Assembly: GCF_018257575.1 (NCBI RefSeq) | Contig: NZ_JAERJP010000013.1 | Span: 1-64,000 of the forward strand | Source of the DNA: Tatumella sp. JGM91 | GTDB lineage: Bacteria; Pseudomonadota; Gammaproteobacteria; Enterobacterales; Enterobacteriaceae | Length of the DNA: 64,000 bases | Reading direction: 5' to 3' | Shown here: positions 1 through 8,116 of the stretch, piece after piece | How positions within the stretch are numbered: position 1 is the stretch's first letter | Layout of the letters: every line of letters begins with the position of its first letter | Made by a program: the position numbers and the translations under genes | The notes under the pieces: model-generated | What the model saw: the letters and a program-made list of their open reading frames with translations, nothing else | What the model was told of the DNA's origin: nothing | The model's database searches: none

Positions 1-24
1 TAAGGCCCGCGCCCCCGGGCCTTA
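1..24. repeat. Strong GC-rich hairpin at the left edge
   Basis: A 9-bp perfect inverted repeat (arms 1-9 and 16-24, TAAGGCCCG against CGGGCCTTA) closes a 6-nt loop. No T-run follows on the plus strand, and the minus-strand continuation lies outside the window. It may be the 3' end of a terminator or a structured leader of a neighbouring gene. Confidence 0.5.
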
Positions 25-73
25 ACCCGTCCGCCGCAGTGCGGCTGCTGAAACTCCGCCACTGATGGCGGAA

Positions 74-213
74 GGAAAATGCACAGGGCCGGACGTTTAT
101 GCCCGAAGGCGGGTGGATTAGCACTGGCTATCGATAACGCTGACTGCAGCAAAACTGTTTCAGCGATAAAGGTGTCTGATAAAGGAAGATGCTCAGAGCC
201 GGACGCTTATGCC
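74..213. repeat. Pair of imperfect 30-bp direct repeats
   Basis: The segments 74-103 and 184-213 match at 26 of 30 positions and share the core GCCGGACG-TTATGCC. They lie 110 bp apart, and the bases just before each copy are also alike (CTGAT then AAGGAA). The whole gap 1-323 has no convincing gene on either strand. The two copies may be structured RNA or DNA elements downstream of the tRNA. I do not recognise the family. Confidence 0.55.
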
Positions 214-260
214 GGGAACCGTAATCCGGAGGTAAAAGGCTACACACCAGGCGCAGATCC

Positions 261-284
261 AAAGACCAGCGCCCTCTGGTCTTT
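261..284. repeat. Perfect 9-bp inverted repeat
   Basis: AAAGACCAG (261-269) and CTGGTCTTT (276-284) pair perfectly around a 6-nt loop. Neither strand shows a clear U-run next to it, so a terminator role is doubtful. It sits in the same gene-free stretch as the two direct repeats. Confidence 0.5.
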
Positions 285-323
285 CCTCACCCGAAGGTTC
301 TCATCCTCTTTTACTACAGACGT

Positions 324-348
324 AAAAAAACCCGCTAAAAGCGGGTTT
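324..348 (-). terminator. Rho-independent terminator of tRNA-Pro
   Basis: Read on the minus strand, a 9-bp stem (AAACCCGCT / AGCGGGTTT, triloop) is followed by a run of seven Ts. It begins about 10 nt after the encoded CCA end of the tRNA and is a textbook terminator for that gene. Confidence 0.9.
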
Positions 349-357
349 CTTTGAAAA

Positions 358-434
358 TGGTCGGCGAGAGAGGATTCGAACCTCCGACCCACTGGTCCCA
401 AACCAGTTGCGCTACCAAGCTGCGCTACTCGCCG
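358..434 (-). tRNA. proM: tRNA-Pro (anticodon UGG)
   Basis: A complete 77-nt cloverleaf is encoded on the minus strand with a genomic CCA end (358-360). The anticodon loop reads TTTGGGA between paired CTGG and CCAG, giving anticodon UGG for proline. The T-arm GGTTCGAATCC and acceptor CGGCGAG/CTCGCCG are intact. The sequence closely resembles E. coli proM, although its place beside eptB is where E. coli has proK (anticodon CGG). It is transcribed alone, with its own promoter and terminator. Confidence 0.96.
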
Positions 435-444
435 ATGGGGGCGA

Positions 445-473
445 ATATTACTGCGCCCCCCCGAAGGCGTCAA
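445..473 (-). promoter_or_regulatory. Sigma-70 promoter of tRNA-Pro
   Basis: On the minus strand TTGACG (468-473) and TAATAT (445-450) are separated by 17 nt, a near-consensus -35/-10 pair. The start of the mature tRNA lies 11 nt beyond the -10. The spacer and the bases after the -10 are very GC-rich, like the discriminators of growth-rate-controlled stable RNA promoters. Confidence 0.8.
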
Positions 474-557
474 CCGCTTTTTCGAAAATCAGCCGCTGAC
501 TGACCAAAAAGCATCCGGAGCAGCCAGCGACAGATTATTTTTCGCTTCGGGGCCGCA

Positions 558-2246
558 TTACCTGACTGCTTTTTCATCAACAGGATTCTGACACCAGTTA
601 TTTTCAGGCCTGATACCACCATCCGGCGAAGTATATCCCAGGCAGCCTAATAGTGAATCATACAGCTCACGATGATAATGGGTCACACCGGCTTTAGCCT
701 GCTGTTGCAGAATACTGAAACGCTGCCGGTTAGCATCATCTGCCAGGTATTTATCTGAAGCCCACACCAGCATCGGGACGCGGAATTGTTCCGCCGGTGC
801 CATCTCTCGCGGCGTACCGTGAAAATGGGTGTTACTGCTGATCGATTCACCATGATCCGCGACATAAAACACAATCGCTTTTTTATCTCTCAACTGGTCA
901 AAGACAGTATCCAGCATATAGTCGACATAACGGACTGAATTATCAAATGAATTAATCAGCTGGTCTTTCGAACAAAAATCATCCACACCAATACATTCCG
1001 GGGTAAAAAATGCGAAGCTGCGCGGATAACGCTGGGAATATAAATAATGGGAACCTTTAGTATGCAATATCACTAAATGCTTACCCTGCGGATGCCGCTG
1101 CAAAGATTGCTGTAGTTTCGGAATCAACAGTGAATCATCGACCGGTTTACCATTATTCTGCGGCTCTGAACCAATCTGTTCACGAAATGCCATATTGCTG
1201 ACATCAGTCAGACGATAAAACCAGATTTCACTCTGCATTGCATACAGTCCGGAACTGAATCCCAGCGCTTTCAGTACTGCAAATACGTTTTGCTCTTTTA
1301 ATGTCCGTCCCGGATCCTCACCGGCTCCCCCCTCGCGGACAAACATACAGCGCAAAGAAAGCTTAGTTGCCGTATCACAGGAATGCCCTTTAAAAGCCAC
1401 CAGATTTTTTTCTTTTGCCAGTAACGGTGTTGTGTCCCGCGGATATCCCAGAATCCCCATATGATCCCAGCGGGTCGTTTCACCAATCACAAACACCACA
1501 TAAGTATCATCAATACCTTGTGGTGCAACATAGGTAAAATGGCTGGCCGGAGAGAATAATTTATCCCCTGTCAGCTTTGTATCCAGCTGTGCCCAGCCAA
1601 ATAACCCTGTTGCCGTGAGCCAGTTGACCGGCAGATAAGAGTGCGCCACCATGCCGCCATAACTGGGTAAATCAATATTCGTTTCCAGCTCACGGTGTTT
1701 ATACTGTTTATCCAGAACACGCAGGGGCAACCAGACCAGAGCAATACATACCACTAAACCGGTCAGTGCCCTTACACGCTGTCCGCGGGTCGTCAGTTGT
1801 GATAACAGCGACTCCGTCAGCTGGCTGCGCCAAATCAGGAACAGGGGTAACACACTGACCAGCACCATCCACAGATAAAAATAATGACCGACCACTTCTT
1901 TAGAGAGATCGGTATCCGTCGTCAGTACTGAGGCTACAATCCCGTAACCAATAACAACATTAAAAACCACCATGTAGTAGCCGGCCGAAACAGAAATCAC
2001 GACTATCACTGATGCCATCAGCCGGAAAAATATTTTCCCGCCCAGCGAAACAAAACGAAATACGATAAAACAGGCCAGTATAGCTGCCACAACTTCAGCC
2101 ACCGCCGATGACCACTTCAGTACATCTCCGCCTGCCCACAATCCCTGAAATCTGCGTTCAAACACAGACCAGTTTAAAAAAACACCAATATACAAGGCCA
2201 GAATCCATGATAACTGACTTTGTGTTAACAGCTTGATTTTATTCAT
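558..2246 (-). CDS. eptB: Kdo2-lipid A phosphoethanolamine 7''-transferase EptB
   Basis: This inner-membrane enzyme transfers phosphoethanolamine from phosphatidylethanolamine to the outer Kdo sugar of lipopolysaccharide. Its 562 residues align end to end with E. coli EptB (563). About five N-terminal membrane helices are followed by a periplasmic sulfatase-fold domain, with the motifs FVIGETTRWDHMG, CDTATKLSLRCMF (nucleophile threonine region), HTKGSH and ADHGES that bind metal and substrate. I chose the start MNKIKLL because AGGG precedes it by 7 nt; an in-frame ATG ten codons upstream also exists. In E. coli eptB also lies next to a tRNA-Pro gene. Modification of LPS by this family alters resistance to cationic peptides. 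Confidence 0.93.
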   Translation of the reverse strand: MNKIKLLTQSQLSWILALYIGVFLNWSVFERRFQGLWAGGDVLKWSSAVAEVVAAILACFIVFRFVSLGGKIFFRLMASVIVVISVSAGYYMVVFNVVIGYGIVASVLTTDTDLSKEVVGHYFYLWMVLVSVLPLFLIWRSQLTESLLSQLTTRGQRVRALTGLVVCIALVWLPLRVLDKQYKHRELETNIDLPSYGGMVAHSYLPVNWLTATGLFGWAQLDTKLTGDKLFSPASHFTYVAPQGIDDTYVVFVIGETTRWDHMGILGYPRDTTPLLAKEKNLVAFKGHSCDTATKLSLRCMFVREGGAGEDPGRTLKEQNVFAVLKALGFSSGLYAMQSEIWFYRLTDVSNMAFREQIGSEPQNNGKPVDDSLLIPKLQQSLQRHPQGKHLVILHTKGSHYLYSQRYPRSFAFFTPECIGVDDFCSKDQLINSFDNSVRYVDYMLDTVFDQLRDKKAIVFYVADHGESISSNTHFHGTPREMAPAEQFRVPMLVWASDKYLADDANRQRFSILQQQAKAGVTHYHRELYDSLLGCLGYTSPDGGIRPENNWCQNPVDEKAVR

Positions 2247-2483
2247 TAATAAACCCTGGAACTCCGGATGATACAAGATTATCTATTCTCAGAGTCTGAA
2301 CCACTCTATAAGTTCGACACAATTTAAAATAAAATGAAATATACGGAATTTTCCGGAAAATAATTAAAAATCCGAATTATTTATAAAAAGTAATTATTGT
2401 TTAAAAACAAAATATATTGCCTTGCCTGTATCCAGGCCAGCATTCTATTATCAGAAAATAAATATCCTGCATACGGAGGGCAT

Positions 2484-3080
2484 ATGTATTATTCACTGGA
2501 AGAAAAAGCAAAACGCTTTGCCCGGCATATGCATTATCAGTCAGGACAACGGCGTAAATACAGTAATGCTCCCTATATTGTGCATCCTCAGGCAGTAGCT
2601 GAGCTGGTCCGTACAACAGGCGCCGATGAAACTCTGCTCGCCGCCGCCTGGCTGCATGATACTTTAGAAGATACCCCGGCCACTTTTGCACAATTACAGC
2701 GCCTGTTTGGTCACCGAATTGCAGTCATAGTGCATATGCTGACTAATCCTGATATGGCTGAGTCTGGTACCCGTCAGCAACGCATTACCTGTTGTCTGCA
2801 ACACACTGTCAGGGCCTCAGCAGAAGCACAAACCATTAAACTTGCCGATATCATTGATAATACAAAAGATATTGTAGATAACGATCCGGTTTTTGCTGCC
2901 ATCTACCTGGTCGAAAAACAGATACAAATCGGTTTGTTGTGTGAAGGTAACCCGCAACTCCGCGCACAAGCAGAGTTGCAAATAAAGTTTAATATCAATA
3001 GGTTATCCAGACACCCTTACAATATATCCGCCAGCTGGTTTCGGCAGCAGGCAAAAAAATATCGCCCTTTTTCCGGATAA
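2484..3080 (+). CDS. MESH1-like HD-domain (p)ppGpp hydrolase candidate
   Basis: This 198-residue single-domain protein has the HD fold of RelA/SpoT hydrolase domains without synthetase or TGS/ACT domains. Visible motifs are R24, H34 in YIVHP, H58-D59 with E62-D63 in LHDTLEDT, and D122/N126 in KLADIIDN. They correspond to the Mn-binding and catalytic residues of the small alarmone hydrolase MESH1, so all key positions appear intact. The start at 2484 follows GGAGG at short spacing; an upstream in-frame ATG at 2397 has no ribosome site. It is monocistronic between eptB and yiaF. Activity on ppGpp or on NADPH, as for MESH1, is inferred from family membership. Confidence 0.8.
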   Translation: MYYSLEEKAKRFARHMHYQSGQRRKYSNAPYIVHPQAVAELVRTTGADETLLAAAWLHDTLEDTPATFAQLQRLFGHRIAVIVHMLTNPDMAESGTRQQRITCCLQHTVRASAEAQTIKLADIIDNTKDIVDNDPVFAAIYLVEKQIQIGLLCEGNPQLRAQAELQIKFNINRLSRHPYNISASWFRQQAKKYRPFSG

Positions 3081-3182
3081 CCACAGGCTGCAGAAAGATG
3101 ATTGGCGGAAACCCCGCTTTGCTCTATCCTGTGATCTTTCTGGTGGTCAAACACGTTGTCAAATATCAGGAGCTAGCCCCTT

Positions 3183-3896
3183 ATGGCATCAGGCATTTTC
3201 CGTTTAACAAAGCAGTCTGGATTGCTGCTGGCAACATTCCTTATGATTTCCCAGCTGACAGGATGTGGTGATAAACAAGCTGAGCAAAGTCAGGCATTCA
3301 GTGATTTCCTGCAGAATACCGTTATGCGTAGCGGTTCACAGTTACCCACCCTGAGCGAGAGTCAGAAAAAAAACTTCGGCAATTTTGCCGGTGACTATGC
3401 AATTCTGTATGGTTTCTCACAACAACTGAATAAAGTCGTTAATGACGGTATCCGTCCGGTCACCGACGAATTGTCAGCAATCAAAATTCCTGCCGATTAC
3501 CAGTCACAACGGGATGCACTGCGCCAGGCCGCAGGTGCGCTTAATGTTGTCACCCAACAGGTGCAGACAGCCCGTAATCTGGCCGACAGCAGTAAATCCT
3601 CGCTGAAATTACCGCCAGAATTGCAAAAAACTTATGAGGCGGCATATAGCAAAGTGGTGACTCGGCCGGCAGACAGCATACTGCCTTTACTGCCACAACT
3701 GCAGGCACTGAGCCATTCTGTTATTGCCACCGGTGATTTCCTGCAGGCCCAGAGCAACAGTGTCAGCTTTGCCAATAATAATGTCCAGTTCGCATCCAAA
3801 GATCAGGTAAACCAGTACAATACGCTGGTCGGTGAAATTGCCAGCGAAGCACCGGTGCTCGGCCAGCTGAAAGCTGCTATCAGCAACGTACAGTAA
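3183..3896 (+). CDS. yiaF: YiaF family lipoprotein (DUF3053)
   Basis: The 237-residue product has a lipoprotein signal peptide ending in the lipobox LTGC, with the lipidated cysteine at residue 28, and then a helical soluble domain. The sequence FLQNTVMRSG and DYAILYG are shared with E. coli YiaF (236 residues), which supports full-length homology. The function of the family is unknown. AGGAG lies 10 nt before the start and a good terminator follows the stop, so it is a single-gene unit. An Asp does not follow the cysteine (CGDK), so outer-membrane sorting is expected. Confidence 0.9.
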   Translation: MASGIFRLTKQSGLLLATFLMISQLTGCGDKQAEQSQAFSDFLQNTVMRSGSQLPTLSESQKKNFGNFAGDYAILYGFSQQLNKVVNDGIRPVTDELSAIKIPADYQSQRDALRQAAGALNVVTQQVQTARNLADSSKSSLKLPPELQKTYEAAYSKVVTRPADSILPLLPQLQALSHSVIATGDFLQAQSNSVSFANNNVQFASKDQVNQYNTLVGEIASEAPVLGQLKAAISNVQ

Positions 3897-3901
3897 TGTT
3901 T

Positions 3902-3943
3902 TCCGTCCCCGTAATTTTTTACCGCATTACGGGGCGGATTTTT
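3902..3943 (+). terminator. Terminator after yiaF
   Basis: TCCGTCCCCGTAAT pairs with ATTACGGGGCGGA (one bulge) and is followed by five Ts. It starts 5 nt after the yiaF stop codon. Confidence 0.85.
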
Positions 3944-4259
3944 CAACGGCCGCTGAAAAAGGATACAGATCCGGCTAGATAATTAAGTTTTTCATTACTT
4001 ATTATTTTTATTTATAATTCATAGATTAGCATTAACTGTTTATTTAATTTTTTACTTAACAGAAAAAGCGATTTATTTTATTTAAAACTGTCCGTTATTT
4101 CTATTCCCCCGTATACAAATGGCTATTATTTACGTTGTAAGAGTAATAGAATCCCCCTCCGGTATTTACCATCCTTTATTAATAATTATTCTTCTTATCG
4201 GAATAATAAAACAGCTCCGGGCGTAAAACAGATATATAAAATACAAAGGTATAATAAAA
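3944..4259. other. AT-rich gene-free leader of the porin gene
   Basis: This stretch of about 315 bp is strongly AT-rich and contains no convincing coding frame. It presumably carries the promoter and a long 5' leader of the OprD-type porin gene. I see no clear operator. Confidence 0.5.
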
Positions 4260-5531
4260 GTGAAAAAAGAATTACCAATTATTCTTTGCGGAATATTAAG
4301 CGCTATCCCGGCATTGGCAAGTGAACAGTCACAGAGTAAGGGTTTTATTGCCGACAGCCATTTCAATCTTCTGCTGCGTAATGCATATATGAAGCGGGAT
4401 TATAAAGTACCGGGTATTCAGAACCGTGCAGAATGGGGCCAGGGGCTGATCGCTGACTGGCAGTCAGGCTACACCCGCGGGCTGATTGGATTCGGATTCG
4501 ATGCTATGGGTCAGTATGCGGTACGCCTGGACGGCGGGCGCGGCAAAAGCGGCGACGGCGGAATAGATTTCTTTAAACAGGCACATAACGGGAAAGCAAA
4601 GTCAGAACTGGCAAAATTCGGTGCAACTGCCAAAATGCGTATTTCCGATACGGTGATCAGCTACGGTACACAGCGTCCGCAGTTACCGGTCGTTTCGGCC
4701 GATAACTCACGGTTACTGGACGAAACCTTTACCGGGGTGGTGGTCACGTCTAAAGAAATACACGGGCTGGATATTAATGCCGGTTACCTGACCGATGAAC
4801 AACGTAAAAGTGACGATCGCCATAATAGCGGCCTGAAAAGCCTGTCATTTGGCGGTGCCAGTTACCAGTTTAATGATCGGTTTAGCGGATCATTCTATGC
4901 ATCAAATGTCGAAAAAACCCTGAACAAACAGTATCTGGGACTCAGTTATCAGCAACCACTGGCGGCCGAACAGTCGCTGGCACTAAACTTTAATGGCTAT
5001 AACTCACGTCTGACAAAAAAATATGCCAGTCAGCTGGATACCGGCCGCAGTAATACCATCTGGAGCATGGCTGCTAACTATAGCTGGTGGATACATACTT
5101 TTAAGCTGGCATATCAGCAGAGTAATGGCAGTACCGGCTATCAGTACGCTGGTTACCGTGACCAGGGCGGCGTCGGTGACGGCGGGAACAGTATCTGGCT
5201 GGATAACTCCTACTGGTCAGACTTTGATGCAAAAGGTGAACGTTCCTGGCAGGCCGCCTATGGGATCGATTTTTCCGAGCTGGGGATCCCCGGCCTGAGT
5301 TATAACATCGCTTATGTTCGCGGCGACAATATTAAAACCAGCCAGACCAGCAACGGTCATGAGCATGAACTGTATAACCAGATCCAGTACAAGGTTCAGA
5401 GTGGTGTGGCAAAAGATCTGACACTGGACCTGCGTTACTCTATCCTGCGGGTGTCAGCAAATGCGGCAGATTACAACAGCGGTGGCAGTGAAATCCGCTT
5501 CTTTGCAGACTATCCTTTCAGTTTCTTCTGA
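4260..5531 (+). CDS. OprD-family outer-membrane porin
   Basis: The 423-residue protein has a signal peptide (residues 1-20, ending PALA) and the alternating beta-strand pattern of the OprD family, channels for small carboxylates, peptides or aromatic acids. Family-like segments include FGATAKMRISDT near residues 120-131, YGTQRP near 137-142, LDINAGYLT, and a C-terminal beta-signal ending in phenylalanine. The start codon is GTG with only a weak AAAGG upstream; no better start exists. The substrate cannot be told from sequence. It stands alone between yiaF and yibL. Confidence 0.85.
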   Translation: MKKELPIILCGILSAIPALASEQSQSKGFIADSHFNLLLRNAYMKRDYKVPGIQNRAEWGQGLIADWQSGYTRGLIGFGFDAMGQYAVRLDGGRGKSGDGGIDFFKQAHNGKAKSELAKFGATAKMRISDTVISYGTQRPQLPVVSADNSRLLDETFTGVVVTSKEIHGLDINAGYLTDEQRKSDDRHNSGLKSLSFGGASYQFNDRFSGSFYASNVEKTLNKQYLGLSYQQPLAAEQSLALNFNGYNSRLTKKYASQLDTGRSNTIWSMAANYSWWIHTFKLAYQQSNGSTGYQYAGYRDQGGVGDGGNSIWLDNSYWSDFDAKGERSWQAAYGIDFSELGIPGLSYNIAYVRGDNIKTSQTSNGHEHELYNQIQYKVQSGVAKDLTLDLRYSILRVSANAADYNSGGSEIRFFADYPFSFF

Positions 5532-5687
5532 GATTAAACCGCTTCCCCCCGACCGGCGATTACATAAAGGGGGTTTCCTGACGGTCTGCCATGGTAAGCT
5601 ATCGCCGGGATCCACAGCAAACGACGGACAGAGTTAAGTCCGCCGATATTTTGGTGTATCCTTGCCGCTGTTTAACAGGAGTCAACA

Positions 5688-6050
5688 ATGAAAGAACAAG
5701 AAAAAGCCGAGATCAAGCGTCTGAGCGATCAGCTGGATGCCATCAATCATAAATCCCAGCCACTGCTCGAAGCCGGTGATATGGAAAAACTGGGTGAGCT
5801 CCAGAAAGAAAAGCACACTCTGGAAGAAGAAATCGCCCGTCTGCGTAACGTGCGAGAACAAAAACTCAGCCAGGAAGCACAGAAGCTGCAGAAACTGTCT
5901 TTCAGCCGTGCGATTACGAAAAAAGAGCAGGCCAATCTGGGGGCTCTGAAAAAAGCAGCCCGCGGAGTAGTTATTGTTCACCCGATGACTGCCCTCGGTC
6001 GGGAAATGGGCCTCAAAGAAGTGACCGGATTTGCCAAAAAAGCCTTCTGA
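5688..6050 (+). CDS. yibL: YibL family ribosome-associated protein
   Basis: The 120-residue protein has the same length as E. coli YibL and shares [12 protein letters not shown] at the N-terminus, then a charged coiled coil (about residues 5-70), then AITKKEQ and [14 protein letters not shown]. YibL has been reported to associate with ribosomal subunits, but its precise role is not known. AGGAG precedes the ATG by 8 nt. The frame reads cleanly and is followed by the convergent DUF535 gene. Confidence 0.93.
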   Translation: MKEQEKAEIKRLSDQLDAINHKSQPLLEAGDMEKLGELQKEKHTLEEEIARLRNVREQKLSQEAQKLQKLSFSRAITKKEQANLGALKKAARGVVIVHPMTALGREMGLKEVTGFAKKAF

Positions 6051-6070
6051 CCCCTCACCGCAAGGCAATA

Positions 6071-7054
6071 CTATTTGCCGGTGATCCCCAGCGCGTCGTT
6101 AAACTGCTGCTGTAGCTGCGCCAGTAACTGATAACGACGCCGGTATTCTGCCCGTTTTTTACTGACAACCTCTTCCAGCGGTTTACGTATCACCTGTAAG
6201 GGTAAATCATAGTTACCCCGGAGATTTGGCCTGCCTCCCAGGCTTTCCCAGAACTCACTGTAACTGGCAAAAAATTTATCCTGTTTACTATAACGGTAAC
6301 GCAGACTGCGGAAGACATGACTGTTTTCACTGACCGCCTGAATCGCATCAATATTTCCGGCGGCAGCCAGCCAGAAAATAACATCCATCAGCAGTCTTTT
6401 CGGAAAAATACCGTAAGCCGCACGGGTTGCCTGACGAATGATTTCTGCCGGGACTTCCGGCCCGGGCCCCTGCAACCCGCCGATAAATAGCACTGATTTT
6501 TCTGCCTGGCGGATCAGCGCAAAAGTGATGGTAGCAACTACCTGCTGCTGATAAGACAGGCATAACATCACCTCGCCTTCACGATCAAATCTGGCCGGGC
6601 CACAGCTCAGTGTGAATGCCTGTCCCTCAGAACTGTGCCACTGCAGTAACGGTCTGCCCGTCGGCTGCCCGAGGATCTGTTGTAACTGCGGGTTAACAAG
6701 GCCGGCCAGCAACTGATAATGGCTGACAATTGCCTCTGCCCGCTGCTGAACGCCCAGCCCGGCGCTCAGATACGGGCGATGGATTTTCGCCGGCAGCAAT
6801 CCCTGACGTGCCAGTAATCCAGGGAACATATCCAGACCGGTCAGTGCCCGCAGGTAACGGTAACTGATCCGCGGATAGCAGCAGCAACGTAAGATAAATT
6901 TCAGGCAAAAAGGCCTGCTGCGCCATGCCCTGTCCGGGTGGTATCTGCTGCTGATTACTGACCAGAGCAGTGAAGTGTTGGATTTTCTCAGTGAATCAGT
7001 CACAAGGGTCGACATAACAAAGCCCGGTTTTTCATCATCTCTCTGGCAAAGCAT
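6071..7054 (-). CDS. VirK/YbjX family protein (DUF535)
   Basis: This 327-residue protein belongs to the DUF535 family typified by Shigella VirK and E. coli YbjX. Family-like stretches include GLDMFPGLLARQG, YFRS-like FRSLRYRYSKQDKFFASYSEFWESLGG near residues 247-275, and a basic C-terminal helix (SKKRAEYRRRYQLL). The two longest of these are written here only in part. VirK has been linked to virulence-protein export and homologues to resistance to host peptides, but no biochemical activity is known. The start at 7054 has AGGA close by; an internal ATG at 7015 lacks a ribosome site. Convergent with yibL. Confidence 0.82.
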   Translation of the reverse strand: MLCQRDDEKPGFVMSTLVTDSLRKSNTSLLWSVISSRYHPDRAWRSRPFCLKFILRCCCYPRISYRYLRALTGLDMFPGLLARQGLLPAKIHRPYLSAGLGVQQRAEAIVSHYQLLAGLVNPQLQQILGQPTGRPLLQWHSSEGQAFTLSCGPARFDREGEVMLCLSYQQQVVATITFALIRQAEKSVLFIGGLQGPGPEVPAEIIRQATRAAYGIFPKRLLMDVIFWLAAAGNIDAIQAVSENSHVFRSLRYRYSKQDKFFASYSEFWESLGGRPNLRGNYDLPLQVIRKPLEEVVSKKRAEYRRRYQLLAQLQQQFNDALGITGK

Positions 7055-7234
7055 AGATCCTGATGTTTCAACAACAGAGCAATCAGCTGCAGGTTGCCTC
7101 CCGCTATTGAAAAATATGTTATTTGTTGATGACTGATTTACTTTCGGTAACCACTAGCAGCACGGTGAAAAACAGTCTCCGGGAGGAGTACCGCACCACA
7201 GCACACGAAGAAGGGAGAAATAACAACAGCATAC

Positions 7235-7266
7235 AAAAAAATACCGGCAGCCAGGGCCGCCGGTAT
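7235..7266 (-). terminator. Terminator after sodA
   Basis: On the minus strand ATACCGGC and GCCGGTAT form a stem followed by seven Ts, about 35 nt after the sodA stop. Confidence 0.85.
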
Positions 7267-7302
7267 CAGTAGCTGATCAATACGTTGTCAGCCAGTACAG
7301 CA

Positions 7303-7920
7303 TTATTTTGCAGAAGCAAAACGCGCTGCAGCTTCATCCCAGTTAACGACGTTCCAGAATGCTTTGATATAGTCCGGACGTTTGTTCTGGAATTTCAGGT
7401 AATACGCATGTTCCCAGACATCCAGACCAATGATCGGGAAACCGGAAGCACCTGAAATCGCTTCACCCATCAGTGGGCTGTCCTGGTTAGCCGTAGAAAC
7501 TACCGCCAGCTTATCGCCCTTTTTCACCAGCCATGCCCAGCCGGAACCGAAACGGGTCGCGGCCGCTTTTTCGAATTCTTCTTTGAATTTTTCAACGCTG
7601 CCGAAATCTTTTTCGATAGCCGCTTTCAGATCGCCCTGCAGGGTAGTACCGGTTTTCAGGCCTTTCCAGAACAGACTGTGGTTGGCGTGACCACCTGCAT
7701 TGTTACGCAGAGCTGTTTTTTTCTCAGCCGGTACCTGATCCAGTTTGGTGATCAGTTCTTCAACAGGCAGAGCAGCGAACTCAGTACCTTCCAGCGCCGC
7801 GTTGGCATTATTAACATAAGCCTGGTGATGTTTAGTGTGATGGATTTCCATCGTTTCCTTATCAAAGTGCGGCTCAAGCGCATCATAAGCATAAGGCAGG
7901 GATGGCAGTGAATAACTCAT
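7303..7920 (-). CDS. sodA: Superoxide dismutase [Mn]
   Basis: This cytoplasmic enzyme converts superoxide to peroxide and oxygen. The 205 residues match E. coli SodA throughout: the N-terminal helical hairpin with metal-ligand H27 (EIHHTKHH), NHSLFWK carrying the second histidine, GSGWAWL, and [11 protein letters not shown] carrying the Asp and His ligands. The conserved Gly/Gln pattern (GGHANH, ANQDSP) is of the manganese type. The start at 7920 follows GGAGAGG; an upstream in-frame ATG at 7980 is part of the leader. A strong promoter and a terminator make it a single-gene unit. SoxRS/Fur control is known in E. coli but I could not confirm sites here. Confidence 0.97.
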   Translation of the reverse strand: MSYSLPSLPYAYDALEPHFDKETMEIHHTKHHQAYVNNANAALEGTEFAALPVEELITKLDQVPAEKKTALRNNAGGHANHSLFWKGLKTGTTLQGDLKAAIEKDFGSVEKFKEEFEKAAATRFGSGWAWLVKKGDKLAVVSTANQDSPLMGEAISGASGFPIIGLDVWEHAYYLKFQNKRPDYIKAFWNVVNWDEAAARFASAK

Positions 7921-7988
7921 GTTCAACCTCTCCATTCTAATGTAAGGACAGCGCACCAGGGGGATGCACTGCATAAGCACCGATCTCC

Positions 7989-8016
7989 ATTATAGTTAAA
8001 TAATTGATCGGGAAAA
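7989..8016 (-). promoter_or_regulatory. Probable sodA promoter
   Basis: A perfect TATAAT (7989-7994, minus strand) lies 16 nt from TTTTCC (8011-8016), giving a predicted start near 7982 and a leader of about 60 nt. The weak -35 fits a gene that depends on activators. Confidence 0.6.
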
Positions 8017-8059
8017 GGAGAATCAATACATTGTGTGCGATAACGATTTGTTTTCAGAC

Positions 8060-8096
8060 AAAAAAAAACTGCCGAAATAGCACAATTTCAGCAGTT
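8060..8096 (-). terminator. Terminator after the aminotransferase gene
   Basis: On the minus strand a 13-bp stem with one mismatch (AAACTGCTGAAAT / ATTTCGGCAGTTT) is followed by nine Ts. It begins 20 nt after the stop codon at 8117. Confidence 0.9.
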
Positions 8097-8116
8097 TCAG
8101 AAAACACTCCCGTTGG

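Noticed and set aside
1-323. Riboswitch of a known class (lysine, glycine, cobalamin, FMN)
   Set aside because: The conserved core motifs of these classes could not be located, although the region looks structured.
79-354. 91-codon plus-strand frame over the repeat region and the tRNA terminator
   Set aside because: No family likeness, no ribosome site, and it runs through the direct repeats and the tRNA terminator hairpin.
240-473. 77-codon minus-strand frame over the tRNA
   Set aside because: It is an open frame created by the tRNA gene and its promoter, not a protein gene.
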